A stretch of DNA of 13,819 nt from CG2-30-44-17 sp964344725 (lineage in GTDB: Bacteria > Patescibacteriota > Gracilibacteria > UBA1369 > UBA12470), in assembly GCA_964344725.1 (NCBI GenBank), contig CAYFOI010000031.1, positions 1 to 13,819 on the forward strand, given 5' to 3'. Shown here piece after piece: positions 1 to 6,404 of this stretch. Within the stretch, counting starts at the first letter, position 1; the number at the start of each line of letters is the position of its first letter. The notes below the pieces were generated by a model, which was not told the origin of the DNA, ran no database searches, and worked only from the letters and a program-made list of their open reading frames with translations. A program made the translations under genes and the position numbers.

Positions 1-226
1 CATCACGACAATTATCGATAACACCAGAAATATCTGTAACAGCTCCACTCTGCATTTCGCCAAGATTCTGACGACGCTTAGCACTGCCAAGAACAGCCCC
101 TGTCCGACCACGCGCATCACAGACAAGAGCTTTCACAAACTCAGTCCCTATATCTAGCGAGAGAAAATAATGTCCCGCATTCCCGGTCTTTTTTTTCTTA
201 AAAAAGTCGAACATCGACATAGCCAT
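1..226 (-). CDS. FtsA/PilM-family actin-like ATPase, N-terminal fragment
   Basis: Partial gene: only the first 75 codons lie in the window and the rest runs off the left edge. After a short lysine-rich start (FFKKKK near residue 10), the protein reads SLDIGTEFVKALV at about residues 23-35. This is the phosphate-1 loop of the actin/HSP70 superfamily as seen in FtsA and PilM. It is followed by the family pattern of a glycine-rich strand and GEMQSGAVTDISGVIDN near residues 57-71. FtsA anchors FtsZ to the membrane in cell division; PilM is the cytoplasmic ATPase-fold part of type IV pilus machinery. The fragment cannot separate these, though the SGAVTDI segment looks more FtsA-like. In-frame ATGs at 226, 220 and 214 are all possible starts, and none has a Shine-Dalgarno. 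It lies 69 bases downstream of the small secreted protein gene on the same strand and may be co-transcribed with it. Confidence 0.72.
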   Translation of the reverse strand, partial: MAMSMFDFFKKKKTGNAGHYFLSLDIGTEFVKALVCDARGRTGAVLGSAKRRQNLGEMQSGAVTDISGVIDNCRD

Positions 227-295
227 TTTCTTAGAAAAGAGAGCTAATTAAATGTACTGGAAAACAGCAGGTTTAGACAAGAGGAAAATGCAAAG

Positions 296-898
296 TTAGC
301 GACAATAACTATCATGCGACTCAACCGCCATAGACGGTTCTGTGCCATCTGCTGTAGAACAAGAAGAGGTGAGAATATATTGAGTCTCAGTAACCGGCAT
401 CATCACCGCAGTACATCCTGGAAACCATCCATATGTAACGCCATCATCATCGGTACCTGTTGGGAACTCAGTTTTGCCAATCGCCGCACGCAAACAATCG
501 AAATCGGCATCCAAAACACCGGAACTATAAGCGGCATCAGGGTCAACAATCTCTTGGTCAGTAGGCAATAACCCTCTGCAATCTTGCACGTCCATATCAC
601 CTGCCGGCATAGTCAGATCAAACCAAGCGCTGCCACATGTTTCTTGTATGCCAGCAATCCAAGCTTGTAAATGATGTTGAGACAACTGTCTGTCTATACC
701 AAATTGTACTCCATCAAGCTCAACTCTTAACGCCACCGATTCAGGCACATCCATAACATCAGCTGCAGCAACGAGATGAGTAGCTTGTTCCGCAGGGGTA
801 AGAAGTCCAGGAGGATTCCCATTGTCATAGTGTAGATGTCCACATCCAGCAGCACCAACAGTAGCAGTAGTCAAAAGGGTTGATATGGCGTTTTTCAT
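296..898 (-). CDS. Small secreted protein or lipoprotein of unknown function
   Basis: I do not recognise the family. The preferred start at 898 gives 200 residues beginning MKNAISTLLTTATVGAAGCG, a short signal peptide. Its Ala-Ala-Gly-Cys end resembles a lipobox with a weak -3 position, so this may be a lipoprotein; simple secretion is the alternative. The mature part is acidic and carries several spaced cysteines (ETC, QDC, FDC, PGC, SSC, SYC), which would suit disulfides outside the cytoplasm. No catalytic motif is visible. An upstream in-frame ATG at 922 would add MAAFKFIY in front of the lysine; this is less like a signal peptide, so I chose 898. The gene follows the cysteine-rich CPR protein by 48 bases (24 with the longer start) on the same strand and ends in TAA. 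Confidence 0.7.
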   Translation of the reverse strand: MKNAISTLLTTATVGAAGCGHLHYDNGNPPGLLTPAEQATHLVAAADVMDVPESVALRVELDGVQFGIDRQLSQHHLQAWIAGIQETCGSAWFDLTMPAGDMDVQDCRGLLPTDQEIVDPDAAYSSGVLDADFDCLRAAIGKTEFPTGTDDDGVTYGWFPGCTAVMMPVTETQYILTSSCSTADGTEPSMAVESHDSYCR

Positions 899-946
899 AT
901 AGATGAATTTAAAGGCGGCCATACTACCTGCAATCTATAGAAAGAG

Positions 947-2407
947 TCAAGTAACCACTCCCAAATAACATTTCTCACAACAAATCACTTCTGGCCTGTC
1001 AGGATGGAACGAACTTTTAACATCACAGCCGCACTTACTACACTCCCGATCCCAGACATGCCTCGGTTCTCTCATCAACATCAGCTCCTTATGCCTGCAA
1101 TCAAAGCATTTATCCGGTTCGCATATCCCAATTTTCTTATACAAATCCTTCTCCTGCGAGGTAACCTTAAAACTACGCCCACAACTCGAACACTCAGGCA
1201 TTCCAGGAACAATTATCGAGGTAGCATGTAGGTCACGCCACTTGTATCCCTTAGCCAAAGCCTCCTCTCGACGTAGCGGATAATAGTCTTGCGCAGCCGT
1301 TTCATTATAAGCAAAAGGAGAGAGCCCTCTAGGAAAGAACTGGCCCTTTAACTCCTCCTTAAGTTTAGTCACAATTACCTCGTAATCTTCTCGTGAATAC
1401 TGCTTATTCAAAATACAATACTCATTCTTGTTCAAGCTCACACATCCAAAACACTTACTACTCGATCTAGAAAAAAGACAATACTCGAGGTAACTAGATT
1501 TAGGCCAGATCAAAACAGAATTGCGCACAGCATAATTCGCAGGACACCCAACAACCTGATGACAAAGCTCAGCGTTAGGAACGCCAATACTATCCGTGCA
1601 ATCTTTAGCCCCAATGCCGAGCGTGCAATTTGAGCAGTCTTCAGACTCAACTAAATCAAAACAGTTCTCAGCATTCTTGCATCTCACCAAATGATTACCG
1701 CTCGAACCTTCACATCCTTCCATCTCATAAGCCTTATGAGGAAAACGAATTTTGAATTTCAAAAAATCATCACGAAAACGTCTCAAATTTACGCGATTAC
1801 TCATCAGCCAAGCTTTCAATCGATCAACCTCTTCAGCGCTAGCTGGCTTATTAAAGATGTGATTTTTCTTATTCCTCAAATTCACGCAACCAAAGCAGTT
1901 CTCACAATTTCTACACGCATAACAGAATGCAGAATTATTAACCGAACTACAATTTTGAAGAAAAACACCCCTGTAACTCTTCTTGGTATCAACGCATCCA
2001 TAAGAGAGCTCACAATCACTAGTAAAAATGCAATCAGAACTATCACTACACCGAAAGATATAAGAAGAATAAAAACAGTCTTGATTGTAATCAGAACTCG
2101 AAACCATATAGCAATTCTTGTTCCACATCGCATAATTCGTATAATCCGAGTTCTCACTATCTCCCATCACAAGTGAAACCAGAGGAGTCCTCTTAAGAAG
2201 CTCGTCAAACTGCTCGAAAAATAATCGCGACGGGTCATAATCTTGCCCAAATTCAAGCGGATTAAACTTGTCACTCCACCAACAGTCGTTACAGTAGACC
2301 TTACACTCCGAATCTTGAGAGAAGATAGAGACGACAGACTTGCTGCACTTGTCACAAGTCCTTTTGTAGAAGGATCGTTCGTTTCTATAAGCATATAAGT
2401 TTTGCAT
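947..2407 (-). CDS. CPR-type cysteine-rich zinc-ribbon repeat protein
   Basis: A 486-residue protein of a family I recognise as common in CPR bacteria; its function is not known and it is often given meaningless names. Layout: an N-terminal zinc ribbon (C18, C21, C39, C42) ending in CNDCWWSDKFNP, then SENSDYTNY. A long middle follows with a cysteine every few residues (about 99-333), possibly a solenoid of short repeats. Two more zinc ribbons close the protein, one at C406/C409/C434/C437 and one at C456/C459/C477/C480. The middle holds an internal duplication: the CFGCVNLRNKKNHIFNK stretch at 171-187 recurs as CFGCVSLNKNEYCILNK at 319-335. The segment RGLSPFAYNETAAQDYYPL (360-378) is characteristic of the family as I remember it. 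No signal peptide, so probably cytoplasmic. Multiple zinc ribbons suggest nucleic-acid or protein binding, which is inference. Ends in TGA. Confidence 0.88.
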   Translation of the reverse strand: MQNLYAYRNERSFYKRTCDKCSKSVVSIFSQDSECKVYCNDCWWSDKFNPLEFGQDYDPSRLFFEQFDELLKRTPLVSLVMGDSENSDYTNYAMWNKNCYMVSSSDYNQDCFYSSYIFRCSDSSDCIFTSDCELSYGCVDTKKSYRGVFLQNCSSVNNSAFCYACRNCENCFGCVNLRNKKNHIFNKPASAEEVDRLKAWLMSNRVNLRRFRDDFLKFKIRFPHKAYEMEGCEGSSGNHLVRCKNAENCFDLVESEDCSNCTLGIGAKDCTDSIGVPNAELCHQVVGCPANYAVRNSVLIWPKSSYLEYCLFSRSSSKCFGCVSLNKNEYCILNKQYSREDYEVIVTKLKEELKGQFFPRGLSPFAYNETAAQDYYPLRREEALAKGYKWRDLHATSIIVPGMPECSSCGRSFKVTSQEKDLYKKIGICEPDKCFDCRHKELMLMREPRHVWDRECSKCGCDVKSSFHPDRPEVICCEKCYLGVVT

Positions 2408-2494
2408 AGTTCTATGCTACAAAAAGAAGCTATGTATTACGATCACCACATGCCAAAAAAAGAGCCATTCAAGCGCCTCGTAATCCGTTAAAAC

Positions 2495-2514
2495 TTTCCC
2501 AAAAGATTGGGAAA
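2495..2514 (-). terminator. Hairpin terminator after the TrmB-like gene
   Basis: A perfect 8-base-pair stem (TTTCCCAA paired with TTGGGAAA) with a four-base loop lies 5 bases past the TAG stop of the TrmB-like gene. On the minus strand it is followed by GTTTTAA, a short U-tract. It would separate the regulator from the cysteine-rich gene downstream. The U-tract is weak, so termination may be partial. Confidence 0.6.
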
Positions 2515-2519
2515 ACTAA

Positions 2520-3287
2520 CTACACAGTCTGCGAATAAATAAACTCCTTATAGAAATCAGAAACAGACTTAGAATCAATCAGTGTCGCATTAGTATCCCC
2601 AGCTTCATCCATATCCCAAATATAAACCAAATTATTTCCTTCAAAAGCGTTAATCCAAACAGGCTTCTTCTGATAGCCAACTTTCTTAAACTTAGTAATA
2701 CGATCCTCCTCACAGTCATAATCTGTAATTTCACGAGTATTTGGGCCTTCCCCAGTAAGAACGAGCAAACAATTCCCGCCATTCTTAACCCTATTTCTAA
2801 TAAAATTCTTCTCAAGAGAAACTAACGAACCTCGATTATTAAAATGTTCCCAATCTCCATAAACAAGATCTGTGTCAAAATCCATTTGAGAAAGATCGAG
2901 ATACTTCTGATAAACCTCTGCACCAGAGAAGGTCTCGATACCAGATATTTTAGAATTCCCAGACAACTTACGAGCTCCATCCAGAATCTTCAAATCTGAA
3001 ATAAGACGACTTCTGTTGCGCTGCTTATTCTCCAATTTCTTAATAAGTCCAGATAATGAAACGGTCTTCAAATCTGTTTTCCACGAATCAGATTCAGAAC
3101 GAATAAGCTCAAACTCACGCAAAGTCTCAAAAGCCCTATACGCGCTAGACTTAGAAATACCAGAATTCTTATAAGCATCAGATATAGAGCATCCAGGATT
3201 CTCAGACACAAAGATATATAGATCAGCCTCATCAGGTTTGAGACCAGCTTTAATTAGAAGAGATTTTAATCTTTTTGTAGTATTCAT
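2520..3287 (-). CDS. TrmB-like transcriptional regulator
   Basis: A 255-residue protein with an N-terminal winged helix-turn-helix at about residues 8-66. The pattern is LIKAGLKPDEADLYIFV, then a recognition-helix region ISDAYKNSGISKSSAYRAFETL, then FELIRS leading into the wing. This matches the TrmB family, where the domain reads LGLSxxEAxVYLALL and the recognition helix ends in VYRxLExLxxxGLV. Residues 80-105 (IKKLENKQRNRSRLISDLKI) look like the helical linker used for dimerisation. The rest (about 115-255) resembles the TrmB effector/PLD-like region (VYGDWEHFN, YIWDMDEAGDTNATLI). In archaea TrmB proteins sense sugars; ligand and targets here are unknown. It follows the D-Ala-D-Ala ligase gene by 81 bases, with its own candidate promoter in the gap, and ends in TAG. 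Confidence 0.75.
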   Translation of the reverse strand: MNTTKRLKSLLIKAGLKPDEADLYIFVSENPGCSISDAYKNSGISKSSAYRAFETLREFELIRSESDSWKTDLKTVSLSGLIKKLENKQRNRSRLISDLKILDGARKLSGNSKISGIETFSGAEVYQKYLDLSQMDFDTDLVYGDWEHFNNRGSLVSLEKNFIRNRVKNGGNCLLVLTGEGPNTREITDYDCEEDRITKFKKVGYQKKPVWINAFEGNNLVYIWDMDEAGDTNATLIDSKSVSDFYKEFIYSQTV

Positions 3288-3295
3288 AGAGGCTA

Positions 3296-3324
3296 ATTTT
3301 GCAACAAAGTCGTAAAAAAGTCAA
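3296..3324 (-). promoter_or_regulatory. Candidate promoter of the TrmB-like gene, possibly leaderless
   Basis: On the minus strand TTGACT (3319-3324) and CAAAAT (3296-3301) are separated by 17 bases. The -35 box is near consensus and the -10 box is modest. Only 8 bases lie between the -10 box and the ATG at 3287, so transcription would begin at or next to the start codon. Confidence 0.4.
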
Positions 3325-3368
3325 CCCACTGAGTCCTAACTAGCTAAAAAGCGGTCAAAGCTAAATAG

Positions 3369-4424
3369 CTAGCCTTGATACCAATCCGATCCAGACTCAA
3401 AACTCACCTGATTCTTCTCCTTATCCCCATGTCTCTCAAAAGCTAATTCAACCAACCTATCAATCAACTTAGAGTACGGAAGCCCGCTTGCATCCCACAT
3501 CTGTGGATACATGCTAATAGAAGTAAATCCTGGAATAGTATTGATCTCGTTTAAATAGAACTTCCCATCCTCAGTAAGAAATAAATCCACCCTCGACATA
3601 CCTGCAGAATCAAGAGCTTTATAGGCAGCAACAGCGATATCCCGAGCCTGCTCTTTCTGTTCAGGAGTCAAATCAGCAGGAACATCCGTCGAAGACTTCC
3701 CATCAACATACTTATCATTAAAATCATAAAACTCACCTCCGACCAAGATCTCACCAATCTCAGCAACTTCCGGATCATCATTACCCAAAACAGCAACTTC
3801 GATCTCACGAATATCCATTCCTTGCTCAACCACAACCTTCCGATCAAATTTCATCGCCAAATCGATAGCCGCCTTCAAGCCCTCCTCATCTTTAGCCTTA
3901 GAAATACCCACGCTCGATCCCATATTTGCAGGTTTAACGAAAACAGGATACTCAAGACCCTCCATTGCAGCCTCAAGATCTGGAAAAGACTCCCAATCAC
4001 GCCTCATAACAGCTGTGAAAGGGACTTGAGGAAGCCCGGCCTGATCCCAAACAGCTTTCGTCATAAGTTTATCCATCGCAACAGAACTAGCCATCACACC
4101 ACAACCTACGTAAGGAACCCCAGTGATCTCAAATAATCCCTGAATCGTTCCGTCCTCACCATAAGGCCCATGCAAAACAGGGAACACAACATCCAATTCA
4201 CGAAGCCGCCCCATAACATCGCCCTCCGCGAGCCCATCAGCCTCACCCTTCTTAAGAGCCTCAAGACTATCCTCACCAAAAACCCACTTCCCATCTTTAG
4301 TTATGCCAATCAAATGGACCTCATAACGCTCAGGATCCAGAGCTTTAATGACATTAGAAGCCGAAACCAACGAAACCTCATGCTCGCCACTTCGCCCCCC
4401 GAAGATTATTCCAATTTTGATCAT
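3369..4424 (-). CDS. ddl: D-alanine--D-alanine ligase
   Basis: ATP-dependent ligase that joins two D-alanines into the dipeptide that ends the peptidoglycan stem; cytoplasmic. The chosen ATG gives 351 residues. Visible motifs: IIFGGRSGEHEVSLVSA (6-22, with the Glu that contacts the first D-Ala), HGPYGEDGTIQG (85-96), MDKLMTK (117-123), the ATP-grasp segment VKPANMGSSVG (163-173), EFYDFNDKY (231-239) and the Mg-binding EINTIPGF (293-300). Retention of the Lys-Tyr pair in EFYDFNDKY points to a D-Ala-D-Ala enzyme, not a VanA-type D-Ala-D-lactate ligase. A TTG 36 bases upstream (4460) would add a non-conserved tail and overlap the dipeptidase gene, so I rejected it. No Shine-Dalgarno. It lies 32 bases after the VanX-type gene and ends in TAG at the expected family length. 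Confidence 0.95.
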   Translation of the reverse strand: MIKIGIIFGGRSGEHEVSLVSASNVIKALDPERYEVHLIGITKDGKWVFGEDSLEALKKGEADGLAEGDVMGRLRELDVVFPVLHGPYGEDGTIQGLFEITGVPYVGCGVMASSVAMDKLMTKAVWDQAGLPQVPFTAVMRRDWESFPDLEAAMEGLEYPVFVKPANMGSSVGISKAKDEEGLKAAIDLAMKFDRKVVVEQGMDIREIEVAVLGNDDPEVAEIGEILVGGEFYDFNDKYVDGKSSTDVPADLTPEQKEQARDIAVAAYKALDSAGMSRVDLFLTEDGKFYLNEINTIPGFTSISMYPQMWDASGLPYSKLIDRLVELAFERHGDKEKNQVSFESGSDWYQG

Positions 4425-4456
4425 ATTAAAAAGTTTTAAATAGCCATCATAGTAAA

Positions 4457-5092
4457 TCAAATTTCAGCCGAGCCATAAAGCGCTTTTTCCCCAAACCCAT
4501 CAGCCCAAAAAGTATCTCCGTAACCATAATGCCACCACTCATCTTTGAAATTAAAGAACCCCTCGCCAGTCAGCACGCTATACAAAATCATCCGATTCAT
4601 ATGCCATTTATACTCCTGTGAACCCTCGGAAGCATCTTCGAAATGCTTTGTATAAGACTCAATGTCAAAATGGTCGAACTCAGTTCCCATATCGATCTCT
4701 TTGCCATGCAGGTCCACTAGAGTCAGATCCACGGCAGCTCCTGTATTATGTGGAGAGGGTTTATTGAAATCAAAACTCGGTCTAGAAACAAATTTCTCAA
4801 CCTCTTTTTGCACCTCCTCGTAAGATAATAGAGGCTGACGGCGTATGATTTTTTTATAGAAATCCACGTACAAAACAGTCTGGACCTTAAGACTCCTATA
4901 TCCATCCCAAATTTTGAAATTCATACCCTCTGGCAAACGATCCTTCGCTACCTGCAAACGCTTCAAAACACCCTCGCGAACCAAAACCTCATCTCGATCG
5001 GTTAGGCCCTGCTTGTAATACATTGGCTCGATCAGGAATCCGAACTCTCTCGGATCTGCAAGTACCTCGTCATTTAATTCAAAACGTGTCAT
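4457..5092 (-). CDS. D-Ala-D-Ala dipeptidase, VanX/DdpX type (M15D)
   Basis: Zinc dipeptidase predicted to hydrolyse D-Ala-D-Ala. The 211 residues match the M15D family in length and layout: WDGYRS with R66 (the arginine of the VanX active site), SPHNTGAAVDLTL at 113-125 (zinc ligands H115 and D122; the DLTL ending is typical of VanX/DdpX), and DEWWHYGYGD at 184-193 (catalytic E185, zinc ligand H188). There is no signal peptide, so it acts in the cytoplasm like VanX, unlike the membrane carboxypeptidase VanY. It sits between alanine racemase and D-Ala-D-Ala ligase, 51 bases from the first and 32 from the second, so all three are probably one transcript. The likely substrate is the product of its neighbour. 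Ends in TGA. An LD/DD-carboxypeptidase role is possible but less likely given the motif set. Confidence 0.9.
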   Translation of the reverse strand: MTRFELNDEVLADPREFGFLIEPMYYKQGLTDRDEVLVREGVLKRLQVAKDRLPEGMNFKIWDGYRSLKVQTVLYVDFYKKIIRRQPLLSYEEVQKEVEKFVSRPSFDFNKPSPHNTGAAVDLTLVDLHGKEIDMGTEFDHFDIESYTKHFEDASEGSQEYKWHMNRMILYSVLTGEGFFNFKDEWWHYGYGDTFWADGFGEKALYGSAEI

Positions 5093-5143
5093 GTTAACTA
5101 GGAACTAGAAATTAGGAACTTGAAACTCACTTGGTACTTGGTA
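5093..5143 (-). repeat. Low-complexity spacer of short direct repeats
   Basis: The 51-base spacer between the racemase stop and the dipeptidase start is built from short iterated words. On the coding strand it holds TACCAAG twice in tandem and AGTTCCTA twice, with further CTAGTT/CTAAT variants. It contains no Shine-Dalgarno. A spacer of similar style (repeated AACTAC/ACTAAC words) lies at 10134-10167 upstream of rpmF. Confidence 0.45.
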
Positions 5144-6256
5144 CTACCTCACTACTCTCGTTATCCTCTCATTAATGCGAGTAGTAACTTCATAATTGAT
5201 GGTACCCATAAGGTCTCCCATCTGCTCAGCAGATATACTTTCTTCCCCTTGAGAACCTAAAAGCACAACTTCATCCTCAACTTTTACATCTGGAATGTCT
5301 GTAACATCAACCATAATCATATTCATACAAACTCGACCACGCAAAGGGGCTCTCTTACCATTAATAAGAACATAAGCCTGATTAGAAAGTCCACGATCAT
5401 ATCCATCGTAGTATCCAACAGGTAAAATCGCGATTTTAGAATCACGACTCATCTTAGAGGTACATCCATATCCGACATATTCACCAGCAGGGACGTCTTT
5501 TACTTGTGCAACCATAGTTTTCCAGGTCAAAACCGGTTTAAGTTCAATTTTACGCTCAACTTCACGCTCAACAGCGACCCTAGTCTCTGGAGAAGGCCAC
5601 ATCCCATACGCCGAAATACCAACCCTAACCATATCGAAATAAGTCTTAGGGAAAAGCATAGTCGCAGCACTATTAGCGCAATGCTTGATTTTTGCATCGA
5701 ATTTAGAAGCCATCTGTTCGAACTTCTCAAGCTGCTCCATGGCGAAGCTATGATCCAAAGTATCCTCAATATTTGCAAAGTGCGTAGCCACGCCCTCAAG
5801 TTGCACAAATTTTATGTTCGCAAACAGGTCTAAAAATCCAGGCAAATCTTCCTCGCGAACACCCTGGCGATTATTGCCTGTCTCAAGCTTAAGATGGACT
5901 TTTACAGGCTTTCCAATTTCTTCCAATTTCTCAATAGTTTCCCGGTTATAAACAACTAGACGCACATCAAGATCAGCTACCTTAGTCAATTCTTCGTAGG
6001 GGACATACCCCATAACATAAATAGGAGCGTCTATACCTGCAGCACGCAGCATCTCAGCCTCATAAAGAGCATTTACATCAAGCCAATCGACTCCGGATTC
6101 AAGCATCACTTTCGCTGCCTCGACAAGCCCATGCCCATAAGCATTAGCTTTCACGCAGCACGACAGGATCAAATCCGGTCCAACTAGGTCGCGGAACTGT
6201 TTCATATTATGCGAGAGAGCCTCGCGCGAGATTTCTATCCAAGTAGTATCTTTCAT
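5144..6256 (-). CDS. alr: Alanine racemase
   Basis: PLP enzyme interconverting L- and D-alanine, supplying D-Ala for peptidoglycan; cytoplasmic, normally a dimer. The 370 residues match the family. K36 in CCVKANAYGHG is the PLP-binding lysine. HLKLETGNNRQG (121-132) carries the usual Lys and Arg of the substrate pocket, though the common DTGM is ETGN here. NSAAT (195-199), RVGISAYGMWP (211-221), Y263 in EYVGYGCT as second catalytic base, GYYDGYDR (281-288) and GRVCMNM (307-313) follow. The tyrosine in GYYDGYDR argues against a serine racemase of VanT type. First gene of the minus-strand D-alanine operon; the start at 6256 lies only 8 bases from a candidate -10 box, so the mRNA may be leaderless. 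Ends in TAG exactly after the conserved terminal segment RINERITRVVR, good evidence that TAG is a working stop here. Confidence 0.95.
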   Translation of the reverse strand: MKDTTWIEISREALSHNMKQFRDLVGPDLILSCCVKANAYGHGLVEAAKVMLESGVDWLDVNALYEAEMLRAAGIDAPIYVMGYVPYEELTKVADLDVRLVVYNRETIEKLEEIGKPVKVHLKLETGNNRQGVREEDLPGFLDLFANIKFVQLEGVATHFANIEDTLDHSFAMEQLEKFEQMASKFDAKIKHCANSAATMLFPKTYFDMVRVGISAYGMWPSPETRVAVEREVERKIELKPVLTWKTMVAQVKDVPAGEYVGYGCTSKMSRDSKIAILPVGYYDGYDRGLSNQAYVLINGKRAPLRGRVCMNMIMVDVTDIPDVKVEDEVVLLGSQGEESISAEQMGDLMGTINYEVTTRINERITRVVR

Positions 6257-6264
6257 GCTCGGGA

Positions 6265-6294
6265 ATAATAGGGGAGTTCAAAAAAGAATTCCAA
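6265..6294 (-). promoter_or_regulatory. Candidate promoter of the D-alanine operon, possibly leaderless
   Basis: On the minus strand TTGGAA (6289-6294) and TATTAT (6265-6270) are 18 bases apart. The -10 box ends 8 bases before the alr ATG, so the transcript would start at about the start codon. It diverges from the promoter of the surface-protein gene 23 bases away. Confidence 0.5.
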
Positions 6295-6316
6295 TGTTTT
6301 TGACTCTTTTGGGGTC

Positions 6317-6345
6317 TTGACGAATACGCAAAAATGTTATAGAAT
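6317..6345 (+). promoter_or_regulatory. Candidate promoter of the SLH surface-protein gene
   Basis: TTGACG (6317-6322) and TAGAAT (6340-6345) with an ideal 17-base spacer; the best match to a sigma-70 promoter in the window. It is followed by a very A/T-rich leader of about 55 bases (AATATAATATAG, then ATATATATAAATAAAAA) that holds no Shine-Dalgarno. The unstructured leader may itself aid ribosome entry. Confidence 0.65.
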
Positions 6346-6404
6346 AATATAATATAGTCGGGAATTATATATATAAATAAAAATTTGTCTCTAAAAAAAT
6401 AAAA

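Noticed and set aside
899..922. Start at ATG 922 for the small secreted protein
   Set aside because: It would place eight residues, including Phe and Tyr, ahead of the lysine-led signal peptide. The 898 start gives a standard signal sequence. The choice is not certain.
947..949. UGA-glycine code (Gracilibacteria/Absconditabacteria)
   Set aside because: Full-length proteins of known families end in TGA at the expected place (VanX-type dipeptidase, cysteine desulfurase, CPR cysteine-rich protein), and no conserved protein has an internal TGA.
1691..2176. 161-codon plus-strand frame opposite the cysteine-rich CPR gene
   Set aside because: Ile/Thr-rich low-complexity product, a shadow of the real minus-strand gene with its conserved family motifs.
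3340..3372. CTAGCTA/TAGCTAG inverted repeat across the ligase stop as a terminator
   Set aside because: Only 7 A/T-rich pairs with a 19-base loop and no U-tract after it; too weak to call.
4425..4460. TTG start 12 codons upstream for D-Ala-D-Ala ligase
   Set aside because: The added residues are not family-like, and the ATG at 4424 begins exactly at the conserved MIKIGIIFGG.
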